Assembly: GCA_905250025.1 (NCBI GenBank)
Contig: CAJNOJ010000348.1
Location: forward strand, 30,225-94,224
DNA: 64,000 bases
Reading direction: 5' to 3'
From: Adineta ricciae
Lineage: Eukaryota > Rotifera > Eurotatoria > Adinetida > Adinetidae
Positions within the stretch are counted from its first letter, which is position 1. Each line of letters begins with the position of its first letter. Shown here in pieces: positions 1-12,262 of the stretch. Under the pieces are notes generated by a model. The model saw nothing but the letters and a program-made list of their open reading frames with translations, was not told where the DNA came from and made no database searches. The translations under genes were made by a program, and so were the position numbers.

Positions 1-1512
1 TGTAGATGGCCAATTAGTAAGTATTTGCATATAAGATGATACAAATATATTAACGTCAAATATAGCTTCTGGACGGCATTGATATTCGTGAATTGAATAT
101 TGAATGCGTTCGTTCTTTTTTTGGTCTCGTCAGCCAAGAACCAGTTTTGTTCGATTTGACCATAGCCGATAATATAACATATGGACTGGAAAATGTTTCA
201 ATGGACGATATTGTTAATGCAGCAACTAAAGCTAATATTCATCGTTTTATTCAACGTTTACCTGAAGTGCGTTAATTATATAATATTGAGTTTATAAAAC
301 ATCTCATTTATTAAACTCTTAGGGTTATCAGACAAAAGCTGGGGCGAGAGGCAATTTTCTTTCAGGTGGTGAAAAACAACGTATTGCAATAGCTCGAGCT
401 ATATGTCGCCGTCCTAAAGTACTGTTGTTAGATGAGGCAACAAGCGCTATGGATTCTCATAATGAACAGGTAAATTTTTTTCCTAGTTTCTACTGACATA
501 CTTGAATATTGAATTAAATTCACGATAGATATTTGAATAATTGAACATTTCAAGTAGAAATGCAATCTCAGTAAAGAGCGTTTTTGCCGACAAAGATAAT
601 AGTATTTTAAAGCTAATATCTTGAAAATAAGCCATACCTTCTAAGTTTTCTTTTAATCGGAGTTTAAGTCAATACCAAGTGTTGGATACAATTTTTTAAA
701 TCACGAAATTGTGAAAGTGAAATACTATTTACATGTTATATCTTCCTTTGAAATATTCATGAAGAACTAGAAAATTCGATTTTCGTATAATAATGATGCA
801 TATAATTGTTCTGTCATCATCACTTTCAACATAATTTAATAGAATTCCTAAAGAAAACTAGAATAAAACGGACGATAGCGTTGTAACGAAGTATAGGAGA
901 TAGAATGTAAAGGATAGCTTTAGATCTTTTTCGGTGCTGCTGCAGCATATTCTTTTATTAGTATAATTGTGATCGCAATGGCAATTTGGAAGAGTAGTGT
1001 TACCGCTATCCTTGGTAGAGGTGATTATATTCTCTCTACACTTCTTTATACACCAAATGTGTTTCATATAATACAGAATATCGTCTTTTATAGGGACTAT
1101 GAATAAGAGAAGAGAACATACGTTAATATAACAAGATGAAGGATACGAATATTAAGCAAGGACAATATCTTGTATGAATGATATGTCAAAATGATAGAAT
1201 AATAGAGATAATGCCTATTGGCACAAGCATGAAAGAAATATACTTTCCAGCAGGTTTTGTTTATTTATTTTTCAAAAATTCATGTTTTTGTTGTAGGTAG
1301 TACAAGAAGCCCTTGAAAAAGCTCAGTCAGAAGATTTTATTCAAACGTCATTAATTATTGCTCATCGTTTGTCTACAATCCGTTCATGTGATGAAATATA
1401 TGTACTGAATAAAGGACAGATACATGAGAGTGGTAATCATGAAGAATTAATGCGGTTACGTGGTGTTTATTTTAAAATGGTCACTGGAAATAAATCCAAC
1501 GGAAAACACTAG
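1..1512 (+). CDS. ABCB-type (P-glycoprotein-like) ABC transporter, C-terminal nucleotide-binding domain; 5' part outside window
   Basis: This is the last part of an ATP-driven membrane exporter. Exons read 1-16, 66-266, 323-469 and 1297-1512, with GT-AG introns of 49, 56 and 827 bases; the joins keep one frame. Visible in order are the Q-loop region ([11 protein letters not shown]), the ABC signature LSGGEKQR, Walker B ([13 protein letters not shown]), the D-loop and the H-loop (IIAHRLST). The protein ends in KSNGKH, a normal short tail after the second NBD of full transporters. Walker A and all membrane helices would lie upstream of base 1, so half- or full-transporter status cannot be decided. 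The family exports lipids, peptides or drugs across the plasma membrane; the substrate is unknown here. The third intron is about fifteen times longer than the others and contains no recognisable insertion. Confidence 0.9.
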
Positions 1513-2577
1513 ATTATACATATTGATATCTGAAGCTATTGAACGCAAGTAGTATTTTAGTGGCTACCATCTCAGAAGATTTCTTCTTTTATCAAAATAG
1601 TATTTGCAGCGCTCTTCAGTCTATGTTTGAGTTCAATCCGCTGACTATGCATTTGATTCTGTCAAAATAAAATTTCGAAAAGAACTTATTTTTATGGCAT
1701 ACCATAATAAATAGAACAATGGCAGCCAAAACTGTTTCAAGGCGTATATGAGAACTGATTTGTCCTTAGTTCTAAAAGAACGAGGATAAAAACCAGAAAA
1801 GTTGGATGTTTGGATGAGTTCTTTCTGCCATGACACACTTTGTTCTTGCTTGAAGAACTATCATCGGGTATGTTCTGGATCTAGAAGCTAGATAGGTAAC
1901 AGTAGACATATTAAATTCGAAGTGATTTAGTCATATGGAAGTCAAGATAGACAACCACGATGAAGAATAAATATCAAAAGATCGATTATAGACTCATAGG
2001 TGTTCTGAATGGTGAGTATAGCTACAGTTATCTTGATTTCATCCATGCTAAAGGAATTTTCAAGAGGTTAGGTAGCAGTGCTTATTCGAATGAATTTGAA
2101 CAAATAAATATCATGATCTAGAGGTCGACCTACGCAAAAGATTAGAGGTGCAACAACTCTGATGCGATTGGATTCTAATTCCAGAATTGGTCAAAATTGG
2201 TTAGAATCGGAATCTATTGGAATTGATGTGGCATAGTTAACAGTTTTCATGCTCACTATAAGACTAGTAACGCTCGTCGAGGCAGACTCGCTTAACCCTC
2301 GACTGAATGATTAACAGTAAAATATTTCTTTTGCTGAAATTATTCATAATAGTTTGAATTCTATTATTATTATTATGTACTCGTCATAGTTCTTATTCAC
2401 ATTGTCGTCTGAGAAGTCATATCGTAGGTATTTAAAAAAAGCATTCTAATTCAAATAAAAGTTGAGAAGGTTCGTTTCAAAATTTCGCTAATCAACTTCA
2501 NATTATGCAAACAAACAAACTTGTTGCATTTTAGTGGCCTGATTTATGACGCTATAACCCTTTCTTTCAGAAAAGGG
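1513..2577. other. Intergenic, no gene seen
   Basis: Transporter 3' flank. No coding frame with recognisable features. A single N at 2501 marks an assembly uncertainty. Bases 2273-2315 resemble 13501-13545 at roughly 70 percent (both begin CTCGTC and share GACTCGC), suggesting a small dispersed repeat. Confidence 0.5.
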
Positions 2578-2827
2578 AAAAATCTGCGAAACTAAAAAGG
2601 ATCCGTCGGCGGGCACACGTTCCGAACCACCGTCTCGAAGCCTTTTAAAATTTCGCTCGGCCCCAATAAAGGTTCGGCAGAAAATACGGAACCCTAAGGT
2701 TTCGTACTATGGTTTTATACGAATCCATTAAGGTTTTGTATTTTGTGGCGAAACTTAAAAAGGTTCCGTACTGAGGGTTCGGAGCGTGCGTCCGCCGACC
2801 GATCCTTTTTTGGTTTCGTAGATTTTT
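2578..2827. repeat. Foldback element with ~50-base imperfect inverted arms
   Basis: The left arm 2578-2628 and the right arm 2776-2827 are reverse complements with a handful of mismatches; both carry a GTCGGCGG core and end inward in CCGAACC. The 147-base centre repeats related GGTTCCGTAC-type words. The segment is more GC-rich than its surroundings. No clear target-site duplication was found. It looks like a non-autonomous MITE or foldback repeat, family unknown. Confidence 0.6.
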
Positions 2828-4663
2828 GAGGGTGCGGATGAGAGCGAAAATGAGAGTATATGTAATGGTAAGGATAAGGGCGTCGGTAAGGGTGAAGATG
2901 TAATACAAGATCACGGCTAAGAATCAAAGTATATGTCAAGATATCGGTGAGAGTATAGGTAGGAGCGGGTGAGGGTGAAGATCACGGGTAAACATGGAAG
3001 TATACATGGGATGTAGGTGAAGCTTAAGCATAAGAATGAAAACACAGATGAGGGTCTAGTCCAGAGAGCAGCGGGTCGACTTGGATCCGATCAGGTTTGA
3101 GATCAAACTTTTTCTTTTTTCACGGGTTCAGGTCGATCAGAATCTGAAAAAATATAAGCTTGCAACCTTCTACCAGTGAAATATGCAGGTTTTCCCACTG
3201 ATGACTAATAAAGACTAGATAACATCTTGTTTTTTTTTTATATACAAAGTATGATATCTCTTGAGAAGTAGTCTGCGATTTGGGATCCGGGCCCAAAAAA
3301 ATGAATTTGCAGCTCGCTAATGTGTGAGGGTGAGGATCACGCAGGCCGTGGCGGAGTTTATTATAAAGTATGATTTGGACTGATATCCTTCGGATAAATT
3401 GTTCGTAAAACCGTAATTGTCGACAAAATGAACTAGTCGGCAAAGTTATTGACGGCAAAACGTACGGGGCCCGAAAAGACAACAGGGCATCATGATTGCA
3501 GATTGATGATTTCTCTAGGAAAGCATATGAGCAAAGGAATCGAAAATACCTAATTTGAAAGAACTTCATCGGAAAATTCCCCAAATATGAACCTGTTTGA
3601 AGCCGATCGTAAAATAGATGAACGCGGATAAAAATAAAACAAGGTTTCATTTTTGGTGTCGTTATTAAGGAGAAACACTGTGTAGCAAATGAATCTCGTG
3701 AGTCCATAGATCCAAAGGTTAAATTAAAAAATTTAAGAAGTTGTTGTTACCGGTTTATAGAATACATTCGAAAGTGGAGAACATGTTTTGTTTTACCTTT
3801 GATTACCTGTATTTCCCAACAGATATTTAAAACAGACACAAAAGTTTAATACGTATATACGATGTATCGGATATTTTATAGTGAGCGAGTCTTCCAAAAT
3901 TTGACACACTTATCACCTATAAGTCGGCCTCAGAAAAATGCTTTTTATAGAAAGATTTATCATGAAATTCTCAAAAATTAGTGCATCAAACTCCGATTTT
4001 ATCCCGAAATTATGCGTTGTGTGCATAGTGTAGGAGAAAATACTCATAATAAAGCCGAAGTGAAGTGTGATAATTCTTTTTTGAATGAGCCAGGAAAGAC
4101 TGGTCCGATCGACGACATGTTTGAGCTCAAGCGAGACACTAATCAGATAGTCCTGTGACCCGAAATCCCAGTTCAATCTACTAGGAATACACAAAAAACA
4201 GCTATCTTTTTATCTTGAATATTTTTCATTATTTTGTGAGATATGACACGACGATTTTCTTGAAGAACACAGCATCCATACAAGAGGTTATTAGTAGATA
4301 ATTCCTTAGGATAAGATCGTGGGTGATTTGCAGAGGGGAGATCGAGATGCCAAATATTCACAAGTACTGCGGCCAACGTGATGCGTAACACTTTTCGTTT
4401 TTGTCAGAAGAGAGAATTCTAGTAAGCTTTTGTCCTTATTTTCTTTTTCTCATCATGTAAAGTTCTAGTTGAAATCAGAATGCATTTTAATTATCGAATG
4501 AATACCAAATATTGATTTTTAGAAATGAATTTTACTTCTGCATAGATTATATTCTTTTTCGACTCGCTTCTATAGGAGACAAATAAATTACCAGAACTCA
4601 TCTACTCGTTTTGAAGTCTTTCGTTTTCCTTTGACTTAGTGATATTAAAAACAATTTGGAATT
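2828..4663. other. Intergenic, no gene seen
   Basis: From 2828 to about 3060 the DNA is purine-biased with GAGGGTGNRG-type words (degenerate low-complexity). The rest holds only short antisense open frames without start context, motifs or splice support. No regulatory site can be assigned. Confidence 0.45.
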
Positions 4664-5206
4664 ATGCTCCGCTTTTTGTCCGTTTTCTGCTTGGTATTGT
4701 CTACTAATTTCAACGTTGACAATCAATTTGCAAAAGCCGAACGAAATTTTGGCTATAGTTGTAACCAGAATCCAAGATGTTATTCGGATTTGGCCGGTAT
4801 TTATTATCTAAGTCTTAGTATCACTCCGGTGACATACGTAATTATGACGCTGAGGCCAGATTCCAGTTATACGTGGACTAGTAGTGATCAACAAGATAAT
4901 CCACTTCACCCTTACAGCGATTCGTATGGAAAATGGGAATGTCAGGAAAATCACGATGTTCAACTCATAGATTATGACTTTGGATATACTATACCAGTAT
5001 CACCTGGTGTCATCACTGTGACAACATGGTCTCTGAGTTTAAAAAATGCAAGATCGATCACTGGTACATTTATCTTTCGGGATTATAATATGAATACAAC
5101 ATATTTAGCGGACGCAGTGAAGTCTCATCATCGACATTTAGATCAAGATCATACTTTTACTTCAGCTTTATTATCGGTAGCCGGTTATCAAATTCGTAGT
5201 TTCTAA
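4664..5206 (+). CDS. Small secreted protein of unknown family
   Basis: Single-exon 180-residue protein. It starts with a clean signal peptide (MLRFLSVFCLVLSTNFNV, hydrophobic core at residues 3-13). The mature part has a Cys pair near residues 33-39 (CNQNPRC) and another Cys in WECQEN near 93. Alternating polar and hydrophobic stretches suggest beta strands, and a GKWEC-like turn recalls small beta-barrel secreted proteins, but I cannot place it in a named family. The ATG at 4664 is chosen because the signal peptide follows at once. There is no membrane segment after the signal, so secretion is likely. It stands alone, with more than 1 kb of empty DNA on each side. Function unknown. Confidence 0.7.
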   Translation: MLRFLSVFCLVLSTNFNVDNQFAKAERNFGYSCNQNPRCYSDLAGIYYLSLSITPVTYVIMTLRPDSSYTWTSSDQQDNPLHPYSDSYGKWECQENHDVQLIDYDFGYTIPVSPGVITVTTWSLSLKNARSITGTFIFRDYNMNTTYLADAVKSHHRHLDQDHTFTSALLSVAGYQIRSF

Positions 5207-6581
5207 AAACCAGAATAAGAGCAAAAACAGACTAATAGAAATTACCATACGGTCTCAACGAGAGTAATTGTATGGAAAACTTTACTGAAAACTACTTGAA
5301 ATCAACGATACAGTAAACAAAAAAATGTTGTGCCAGGCTAAACATAATGTGATCACAGAGGCTGTTCTCAAACAGCACTGGGTTCTATCAGAAAAAGTTT
5401 AGTACGAAATTTTTTCTAGATTACTATGATAAATATTCTATACAGAGTATTCTGTATTGAGTCTAAATCAAGAACGAAAAATAAGACGCAGCCGAATAGC
5501 TTTTAAACGAGAAACCAACTACTGCTCGTTTCAAAATTAAAGACTGGTGAGTACTTCTCGAATAGTTTTTGATAGAGACGAAATGGAGAGCTGCGGTGTT
5601 CACGGTTGGAGAGACGGAATAAAGACGCATCGGAACGTGTATGAAAAAGTGTTCAACTATTCTCCTAAGAGTGGTATTCAGATATTTTCCAAAAGTTACT
5701 TTTTTCTTGCGTGTGACAGCATCGATTTCATCTCTAAATATCGCGCAACTTCCATTTCTTGCAATTTTCTCAAGGAAAATACAGTATTACAAAGTGTTCT
5801 GACAACTGAAACGTGTTATTGGTATCCGTCACGAATTGAATCTTGGCATGATTTTTGTAGCTCTTGATTGGGCGGTTCAAATGCACGCCTTAAAATTTGA
5901 AAGTTTGTCGTGCCTTCATAGAGTAACGGTATATTCTTCCAAGATGGCTGTAGATCATCATCTATTTTTAAGATAAATCCCAACCATTTCATATGAATCG
6001 ATGCGTCTTCATCGCCTCTTGCGAGCTGAGAAACCCACAGGTCTCCATCTCGTTTTTTTCAGAATTCATTTGAAAAATGCCTGCCCGCCTTTAATTTTGA
6101 AATGAGCAGTACATACTGGATCGTTTATATCAACTGCTATAACAAGACTACATCGAAAAATAAATTAAAGCTGTTTTTCAATCACTGACAAACAGATAAA
6201 TAATTGAAATAAGAATGCGCAACGTTAACTGCAATTCTTTCTTATTACCAGCCATATTTCTAGATTAAATCATGGTAGCAAATGAATGTAAAACCAGCAG
6301 TGAGCAAATTTCTAGAAAAAGAAATTTCCGAAATTTCATGGGATCTCAACCACTTTATACACAAGTATTTCAGAATCGTCTGAAACTTTCTGCGTTTCTA
6401 GTTCATATCCAGGTATGAAAATATCCAAAATTATTTTAATAATTTTCAGTAAGGGGATCATATGCCGCGATCGTCATTTTTACGCCTATTTTTAGCTAAA
6501 ATAGCAAACACTCGATTTCTACGTTGAAATATTCACTATTCTACGCTCATTTTTCACAATGTAGTTATCATTTTGGTATAA
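5207..6581. other. Intergenic, no gene seen
   Basis: An open frame at 5547-5867 lacks an ATG and any motif and is not supported. Nothing else recognisable before the MULE terminus at 6582. Confidence 0.45.
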
Positions 6582-8973
6582 TGACAAAATCTCGAAAATA
6601 AAATTTCGAAAAAAGAAACTTCGAAAAAAAGAATATCAAAAAAGGAAAAGTTCGAAAAATTTTTATTTCAAAAATTTCAATCTCGAAAGAAGAAAACCTC
6701 GAAAATAAAATAACTCGAAAAAATGCCGAAGGTGCCAAGAATATAAGAAATATAAATTTGAGCAATGCAACGAATATATTATAGAATAGTTTATTTTATT
6801 GAAGAAATTCGCAGAATTTAAAAATCAAATAGAACATTCGATTGAAAACGTGAATAAAAAGAACACTTAGATTTTCGTTGCGACTAAAAGAGTCAATCCT
6901 TCAGCAAGCTCATCAATCGTTATTGTTTTTTCTTCAAATTGAGACTGAAGCGTATTAAGTCGTTGTTCGAAATCGTTCGCTTTCTTGTTGATTTGTTTTT
7001 TTTCTCTCATAGTCCGTTTTAACATTGTTTGCCGAACACAAACTTCCTCCATGCAAAAGCATTCAAACAGATGCCACACATTGGGATGATGTCTTGCAAC
7101 CAAACGGTTAAGCCGGTGATTCCACCCTAGTTAAAAGAGAAAAATTAAGAATAAAGATTTTGAAAGCTTACCCTAGACGAAATTTTTCGTTCGGTGCTTC
7201 AGCTCGAAGACATTCCATAGACCCCAACGTACTTTTCGAATCCAATCACCTTCGAAGTAATCAATCAGGGGTTTCATCACATGAGGTGCTGTCTCGGTAA
7301 TTTTATCAAAGATATATCGTATGTGATTGACCGGGATAAGAGGAAGCATCATCAGGTGACGCACAGTATTTCGTGCATGCTCGTCATCACGATACATCGT
7401 GGTTAGATTAAGGCATTGAATGCGTTTGATAATCGAATTTGTAAAATGGAAATAACATCCGACGTGTCGTGCGTTAGGAAACTAAAGACGAAAGAGACAT
7501 AATCTAGTGAGAAGATAAGAAAAAACATACTTCATCAGCTACCGTTTTGATCATTGCTGATTCAAAATCAGTTGTAATTATTTTGGGATGAAATGTTAAG
7601 TGAAGACGACGAGCATGATGAGTGAGAATTGAAAAAAAACAATTCTTTATAAATCACATAGGATCGACCACAAAGAATAGCAATAGCACAAAGATAACCT
7701 GTTTAAATAAATCGTATAGAAATTATTTTATAGGAAGACGTAATTTACTTTGATTATTTTTAAGACAGTGAATAGAATATATTTGATCAAAATGTGGTGG
7801 ACAGCTGTCGAATGTGCCATCCATCATAATATGCAATGAGGTAAAAAGAGTACGGAGCTGTTCGTCATTTGCATAAACTATAATTCGTTTGCTGATATCC
7901 CCATCAATACGTTGAACTTTGTCAGCAAACAGATAACGCTGTCCGTCAGTCGTCTTTTTATAGTACAATGGAATATCACCATCCATCGAAGATGGAAGAC
8001 TAGGTGTATCCTGACGACGAATTTGATGTAAACCATGATCTAAAACAAAATAATTTGCCTTTTATGATGAACGAATATTTTACATACATGCTTGTTTAGT
8101 GGTATTTGCCATACCAAGTGCAGTAGCGGTCAAACTGGTCCGAGAAAGTTCTTCGGTGTAAATCTTACCGACTGTAGTCGTTTCACGTTTAAGACGACCT
8201 TTCACGTTCAATAACATTTTCCGAATTTCTAACTTTTCTGGTGCAGGCATATGTGTATGATTAGATTTTGTGAATTTAATAAACACATCGTTATTGGTAA
8301 GATGAACACCCATGCTGCACAGCTTTTCTTGACATATCCAATAAGTAACCTTTCCAGTCGATTTGTTTTGCTGAAAAGTAAAGCCATCGATGACCAGAAG
8401 ACGTTTTTTCTTGTTACTTGTAAGGAATGTAATAGTAGGCGATGTGTTTGAATCAGTCGATGACATGATCAGAAGATAACAAATGGAGAGATAACAAGAG
8501 AGAAAACACGAACTGTGTTGATATAGGGTTGGAACCAGACGGACGAATACGAATACAAGAACAGTAAAAGAAAATTAAACATATCACAAGTGAACAAAGA
8601 ATTGGAGGCTCGATTAAATGGAAGAAATATAGAAGATATCGATTGTCAATAAAGAGCGAAATCCTAGATGAAGGCAACGAATGTTAGATTTCGATAATAT
8701 GATATCAAAGAGCGTCGGACCGGATGAATGAAAGAAACTGATCTAATAATAATCAAACATACTTAACACATATGCATCGTTGGTCGAATAATAGGATATC
8801 CGAAAATACTTTCGAAATAGCTGTATAAGTCGAATTTAATATCTTTTTTCAATTTAATTTTTGGAACTATTTAGGATTTTTTTCGAGATTTTGCATTTTC
8901 GAAGTTCTTGGTTTCGAGATTTTATTCGTCGAGATCAGAACTCCTCGAGATTTTCGTTTTCGAGATTTTGTCA
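6582..8973 (-). mobile_element. MULE (Mutator-like) DNA transposon with terminal inverted repeats
   Basis: The two ends match as reverse complements, starting TGACAAAATCTCGAAAA at 6582 and ending with its complement at 8973. Inside each end, the word TCTCGAAAA/TTCGAAAA recurs many times (6588-6730 and 8880-8970), so the termini are long and built of iterated short motifs. The single transposase gene lies inside on the minus strand. No clear 8-10 base target duplication is seen; flanks ..TTTTGGTATAA and GTAATTCATC.. do not match, so flanking decay is likely. Total length is 2.39 kb, ordinary for this superfamily. Confidence 0.85.
6867..8466 (-). pseudogene. MULE transposase with N-terminal FLYWCH zinc finger, damaged
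   Basis: Exons (minus strand) read 8466-8088, 8039-7749, 7698-7531, 7481 to about 7180, then to a stop at 6867; the introns are about 50 bases. The N-terminus has a FLYWCH finger (YWICQEKLCSMGVHL, then NHTH). The core has the MULE DDE pieces: the first Asp in MMDGTFDSCP, the second in TTDFESAMI, and the GC-Y-FHF motif (HVGCYFHF). The C-terminal NRLVARHHPNVWHLFE is also typical. Two breaks are visible: a run of eight A (plus strand, near 7640) shifts the frame by one, and an in-frame TAG lies at the end of exon 4 near 7180. Either could be a sequencing slip or true decay. It would cut and move the surrounding element. Confidence 0.85.
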
Positions 8974-10498
8974 GTAATTCATCATTTTGTGTATTATAAC
9001 CTTCTCAGACTAACGTTTAGTCGCTCGTCGGTCTCCCGCTGATCGGTCTCGCACGGCTAGCCATTTTTACTCTAAAAAAATCGGGTGCTTTCTCTAACCT
9101 ATAGAAAAGGTTCTGTAGAAGACCAAAAAACTTCTATTCTAGTCAAATGTTTTAGAACACAAACACCAAATTAGATGGAATTCTTCATAGCTGTGTGTTT
9201 TATCAGCAGACTGAACCATTCTCTTAGAGTATCGCCATCTGAAATATATGGCCCAATTCATATTTCTTCTGGCAGAAGATGAATGAATTCAGTTTCGATC
9301 TATTTCCAAAATGAATGGCATGCTATTGAATGCAATATGGTATCTAATCGATTATCTTTCATAACTGTTTGAATAAACTGAAAAAAAACGTGTCTTTCTC
9401 CAGCACAAAAGGTAATAGACTCACACAGAATCAAAATAACTCAGAGAGAGTTGATGTTTATCAAGCATTCTTCATCAACGACAACCATTCGTCGAAATCT
9501 AATAACCTAGTTGATTTTCTTCATAGATCAAATAACAAAATAGACTAGAAAAAATTGTTCACGACAAACTTTAACTGCAGATTCAAATATCTTCATTCCA
9601 AATATCTTTAGTCAAATTTTAAGTAATAAAAATACTGTTACTAAGCTGATTAAGAAGATGATACGAACGGTATTCAGTCATTGTAGTTTGATCATTACGT
9701 GAACCCATTATTTGTTGTTCGTGTCAAGATATCTGCTGTACGAAAGATGCTGTTTGAGTTATTTATCTACTAGAAGGTAGGCGAGGATGCAAAAAGGAGG
9801 GAAACCTAACTCCAAGCAGCTTCAAGTACCATCGTAAAAAATTGCAATGTGTACAGTTTATTTTAAGCAACTTTAAGGAACCTGTAAATGGCAATGAATA
9901 ACTACGAACTTCCTTCGGATTTTATTAAAGTATTTTCAAGTTATTTCAAATATGCAGTTTGCCTTTTCCCCGATGGAACATGAGGATAAAGCGAAAACAC
10001 TAGAATAAAAGAAGAAAACAATGACATGATATTTGAACGATTTCAGCTATGTTTGTCATTCACAAAAGTCTTATCACTTGAAAATCTTCAAGAAAAATAA
10101 AATATCGGATATCTAGTCAGTTGATTGCTACGCCGATCCATGATATTATATCCGATATTTGATATATGAAAGAACTTGGGGAAAACATGAATCTTCCTAT
10201 AATATTATAATTTTCGAGCCTCTCACAATAGAGGTAAATATTCAGTTAGTATTAAAAAATTTGAAGATTTTAAAGTGTTCTTTTTGAAAACTGGTAATAA
10301 TTTGAGATTTTCTACTCCATGAAAGATGAGACAGTCAATCCTATCGACATTTTATCATTGCCGAGATTATACGCATTATGGTGCGCAAACTAGTACATAA
10401 ACTTAGCAAACGATCAAAAATTCTTCGATGAAAACCAACTACTAACGAAGAAATGCTGAAAGTTTTAGGATAGTCATGGAGGTAGACTTACGAGAGAA
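8974..10498. other. Intergenic with a dispersed GC-richer repeat near 9.01 kb
   Basis: Bases 9014-9062 are roughly 75 percent similar to the reverse complement of 15015-15063 (shared CTAGTCG/GTCGG and GGCTAG words), so this is a dispersed repeat in inverted copies. No gene is supported in the rest. Confidence 0.4.
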
Positions 10499-10744
10499 TT
10501 ACTCGAAGTGTTCACTTGCTTTACGGCTTATATTTTGATCACAAGTAGACGTCAATGGAACTAGTAGAAAGCCAAAAGGGTTTGGGCTCAGGACTCTGTA
10601 GTCAAAATCCATGACCACCTCACCGTTGATGTTAAATAGGTGAAAAACAGCCTGAAAAGTTTTTATGAAAATCCTTTGGTTTGAGTAGTCACTTTTTCGA
10701 GAATAACACCATGTAGCTCGGTGTATATCTGCGCAGTCTTTCAT
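10499..10744 (-). repeat. Left arm of a long inverted repeat flanking a Tc5-like fossil
   Basis: The minus strand reads an 81-residue open frame containing KSDYSNQRIF and NISRKASEHF. The same sequence, about 85 percent identical and without a single length change over about 240 bases, lies in opposite orientation at 11885-12105. Both arms directly bracket transposase remains. The frame could be real coding sequence from a captured gene, or a chance open frame in a long terminal repeat. The family of the encoded peptide is not recognised. Confidence 0.65.
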
Positions 10745-10869
10745 TTCTGTTGTGTAATGAAAATAAAATGAATGTGATGAATAACACGTAGATCTACTAG
10801 ACTATACGTATTTCTTCATTAGCTTGCAGAAACAAAATGATAAACACCGTGTCTGCGACGATCATGTTC

Positions 10870-11884
10870 GCTGATCTCATGGCGAAGAAAGATTCGCATA
10901 ATCCTTCGAGAAACATTCATGAGTAGAAACTCGTCGACCAGTTATATCAAATATTTGACGACATTCGCTCTGGAATGCATGAAAAACGTCGTGGACTTCT
11001 ATGACGCGATCAACGAAACGACTGGAAAACGAAAGCATACATGAAATACTATTCAGCATCGATTTAAACGGGTTCGTCACATATAATATCTTCGTCGCTT
11101 TCACGAATATTTGGAAGATCATGGCACAAAAAAGCAAAAAATAGATAATACCGATCAAGACAGACTGGAAAAGGAGCTGCATCCCACTCGGACATTGAGT
11201 TATCAAGGTGAAAAGTTGACAGTGACTAGTGAAGTAGTGGAACATATTTGCCTATGTCTCAAGAAACCCGACGGACGGATAAGCGAAAATGAGTTTGCAC
11301 ATATGTTTCCAGTCTTCAGTTTAAACTTTCCTAGACGTTCGCTCAAAAACGTTTTAACCAAGAAATGTCGTCATAACATGTAGTAAATCTGGCAAATGGA
11401 TCAAGTCGCTTGTTGATTACTGGATTGATATGGTTCTGGCTTCGAATGCGGCCAAGAAGTGTCTTCTTCTTCTCTTGGACGCCTGACCTACACAAGGTGA
11501 CGTCGATATATGCCAGAAAGTGTCAGGTTGCAAACGTCTCGGTATCCCACAGAAGACTAACGATTGATTGCAACCGCTCGATGTGTTCTACAACCGACAG
11601 ATAAAATCAGTAATAAATCGCGCAAACGATCGCGTGATTTTCGACCAACTGCTATTTGAACATGGGTCAATATCATTCGCCTAGTTTTACTCACGCGCAA
11701 TCAAATATCTGCTAAAGTTTTCAACGGTCTAATTCGCTACACGTGGTTTGCCAGCGGCTACGCCGGCAAACAGCCTGGGGCCTTCAAAACGCTAGATGAG
11801 GTTTGCTTTGACAATTTTTTCGAAATTGAGGCTTGGCATTCATAAAACAAATGGGCATTGGAAGCACGATGCCTGTTGATTGTA
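10870..11884 (+). pseudogene. Tc5/pogo-like DDE transposase fossil, copy 1
   Basis: Several frames together show the same protein as the copy at 21.3-22.9 kb: DFYDAIN-TGKRKHT, KKQKID, RTLSYQGEKLT, a QPLDVFYNRQ motif near 11.57 kb and a late RYTWFASGY motif near 11.74 kb. In the CENP-B/Tigger/Tc5 group the NDQ-like aspartate region, the QPLD segment and a terminal cysteine cluster belong to the DDE nuclease that moves the element. Multiple stops and frame changes make this copy dead. It is bracketed by the inverted arms at 10499-10744 and 11885-12105, which may be the ends of the same element. Confidence 0.7.
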
Positions 11885-12262
11885 GTAGGCTACTATAGTT
11901 ACTACAAAAAAAGTGACTACTCAAATCAACGGATTTTCAGAAAAACTTTCCTGACTCTTGCTCACATATTTCGTACCAACGGTGAGGTGGTCATAGCTTT
12001 TGACTACAGAGCCTTGAACCCGAATCCTTTTGACTTTCTACTAGTCCCCTGGAGTTCTACCTGTGGTCAAAATATAAGCCGTAAAGCAAATGAACACTTC
12101 GGTACTTCCCTCATTAGAAGATTTGATAGCGCTGAGCTTGCTCTGCAACATGATATAATTGAATTCGTAAGTCGGTTGGATAAATCTTTAAAAGATTTTG
12201 TGCATAATATTCGTAGGAAAAAAATATTATCCAGCTTTCAGGACAAATATTCTTTGCAATAA
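11885..12262 (+). repeat. Right arm of the long inverted repeat, with an open frame that runs past the arm
   Basis: Bases 11885-12105 mirror 10499-10744. The frame containing KKSDYSNQRIFRKTF continues beyond the repeated part for another ~50 residues (SLIRRFDSAELALQHDII, then a lysine-rich end) and stops at 12262. No known domain. Replacement and silent differences between the arms are mixed, so selection for a protein is not evident, although the absence of indels is notable. Confidence 0.55.

Noticed and set aside
858-1067. Minus-strand open frame in the transporter's long intron
   Set aside because: No motif, and it lies antisense within an intron with good splice sites.
2840-3000. Telomere-like G-rich repeats
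   Set aside because: The GAGGGTG words are degenerate and scattered, unlike a regular telomeric array.
3120-3707. 195-codon minus-strand open frame
   Set aside because: No ATG with good context, no conserved motif; phenylalanine/serine-rich as expected from AT-rich non-coding DNA.
5547-5867. 106-codon open frame
   Set aside because: No ATG, no motif, no neighbouring exon.
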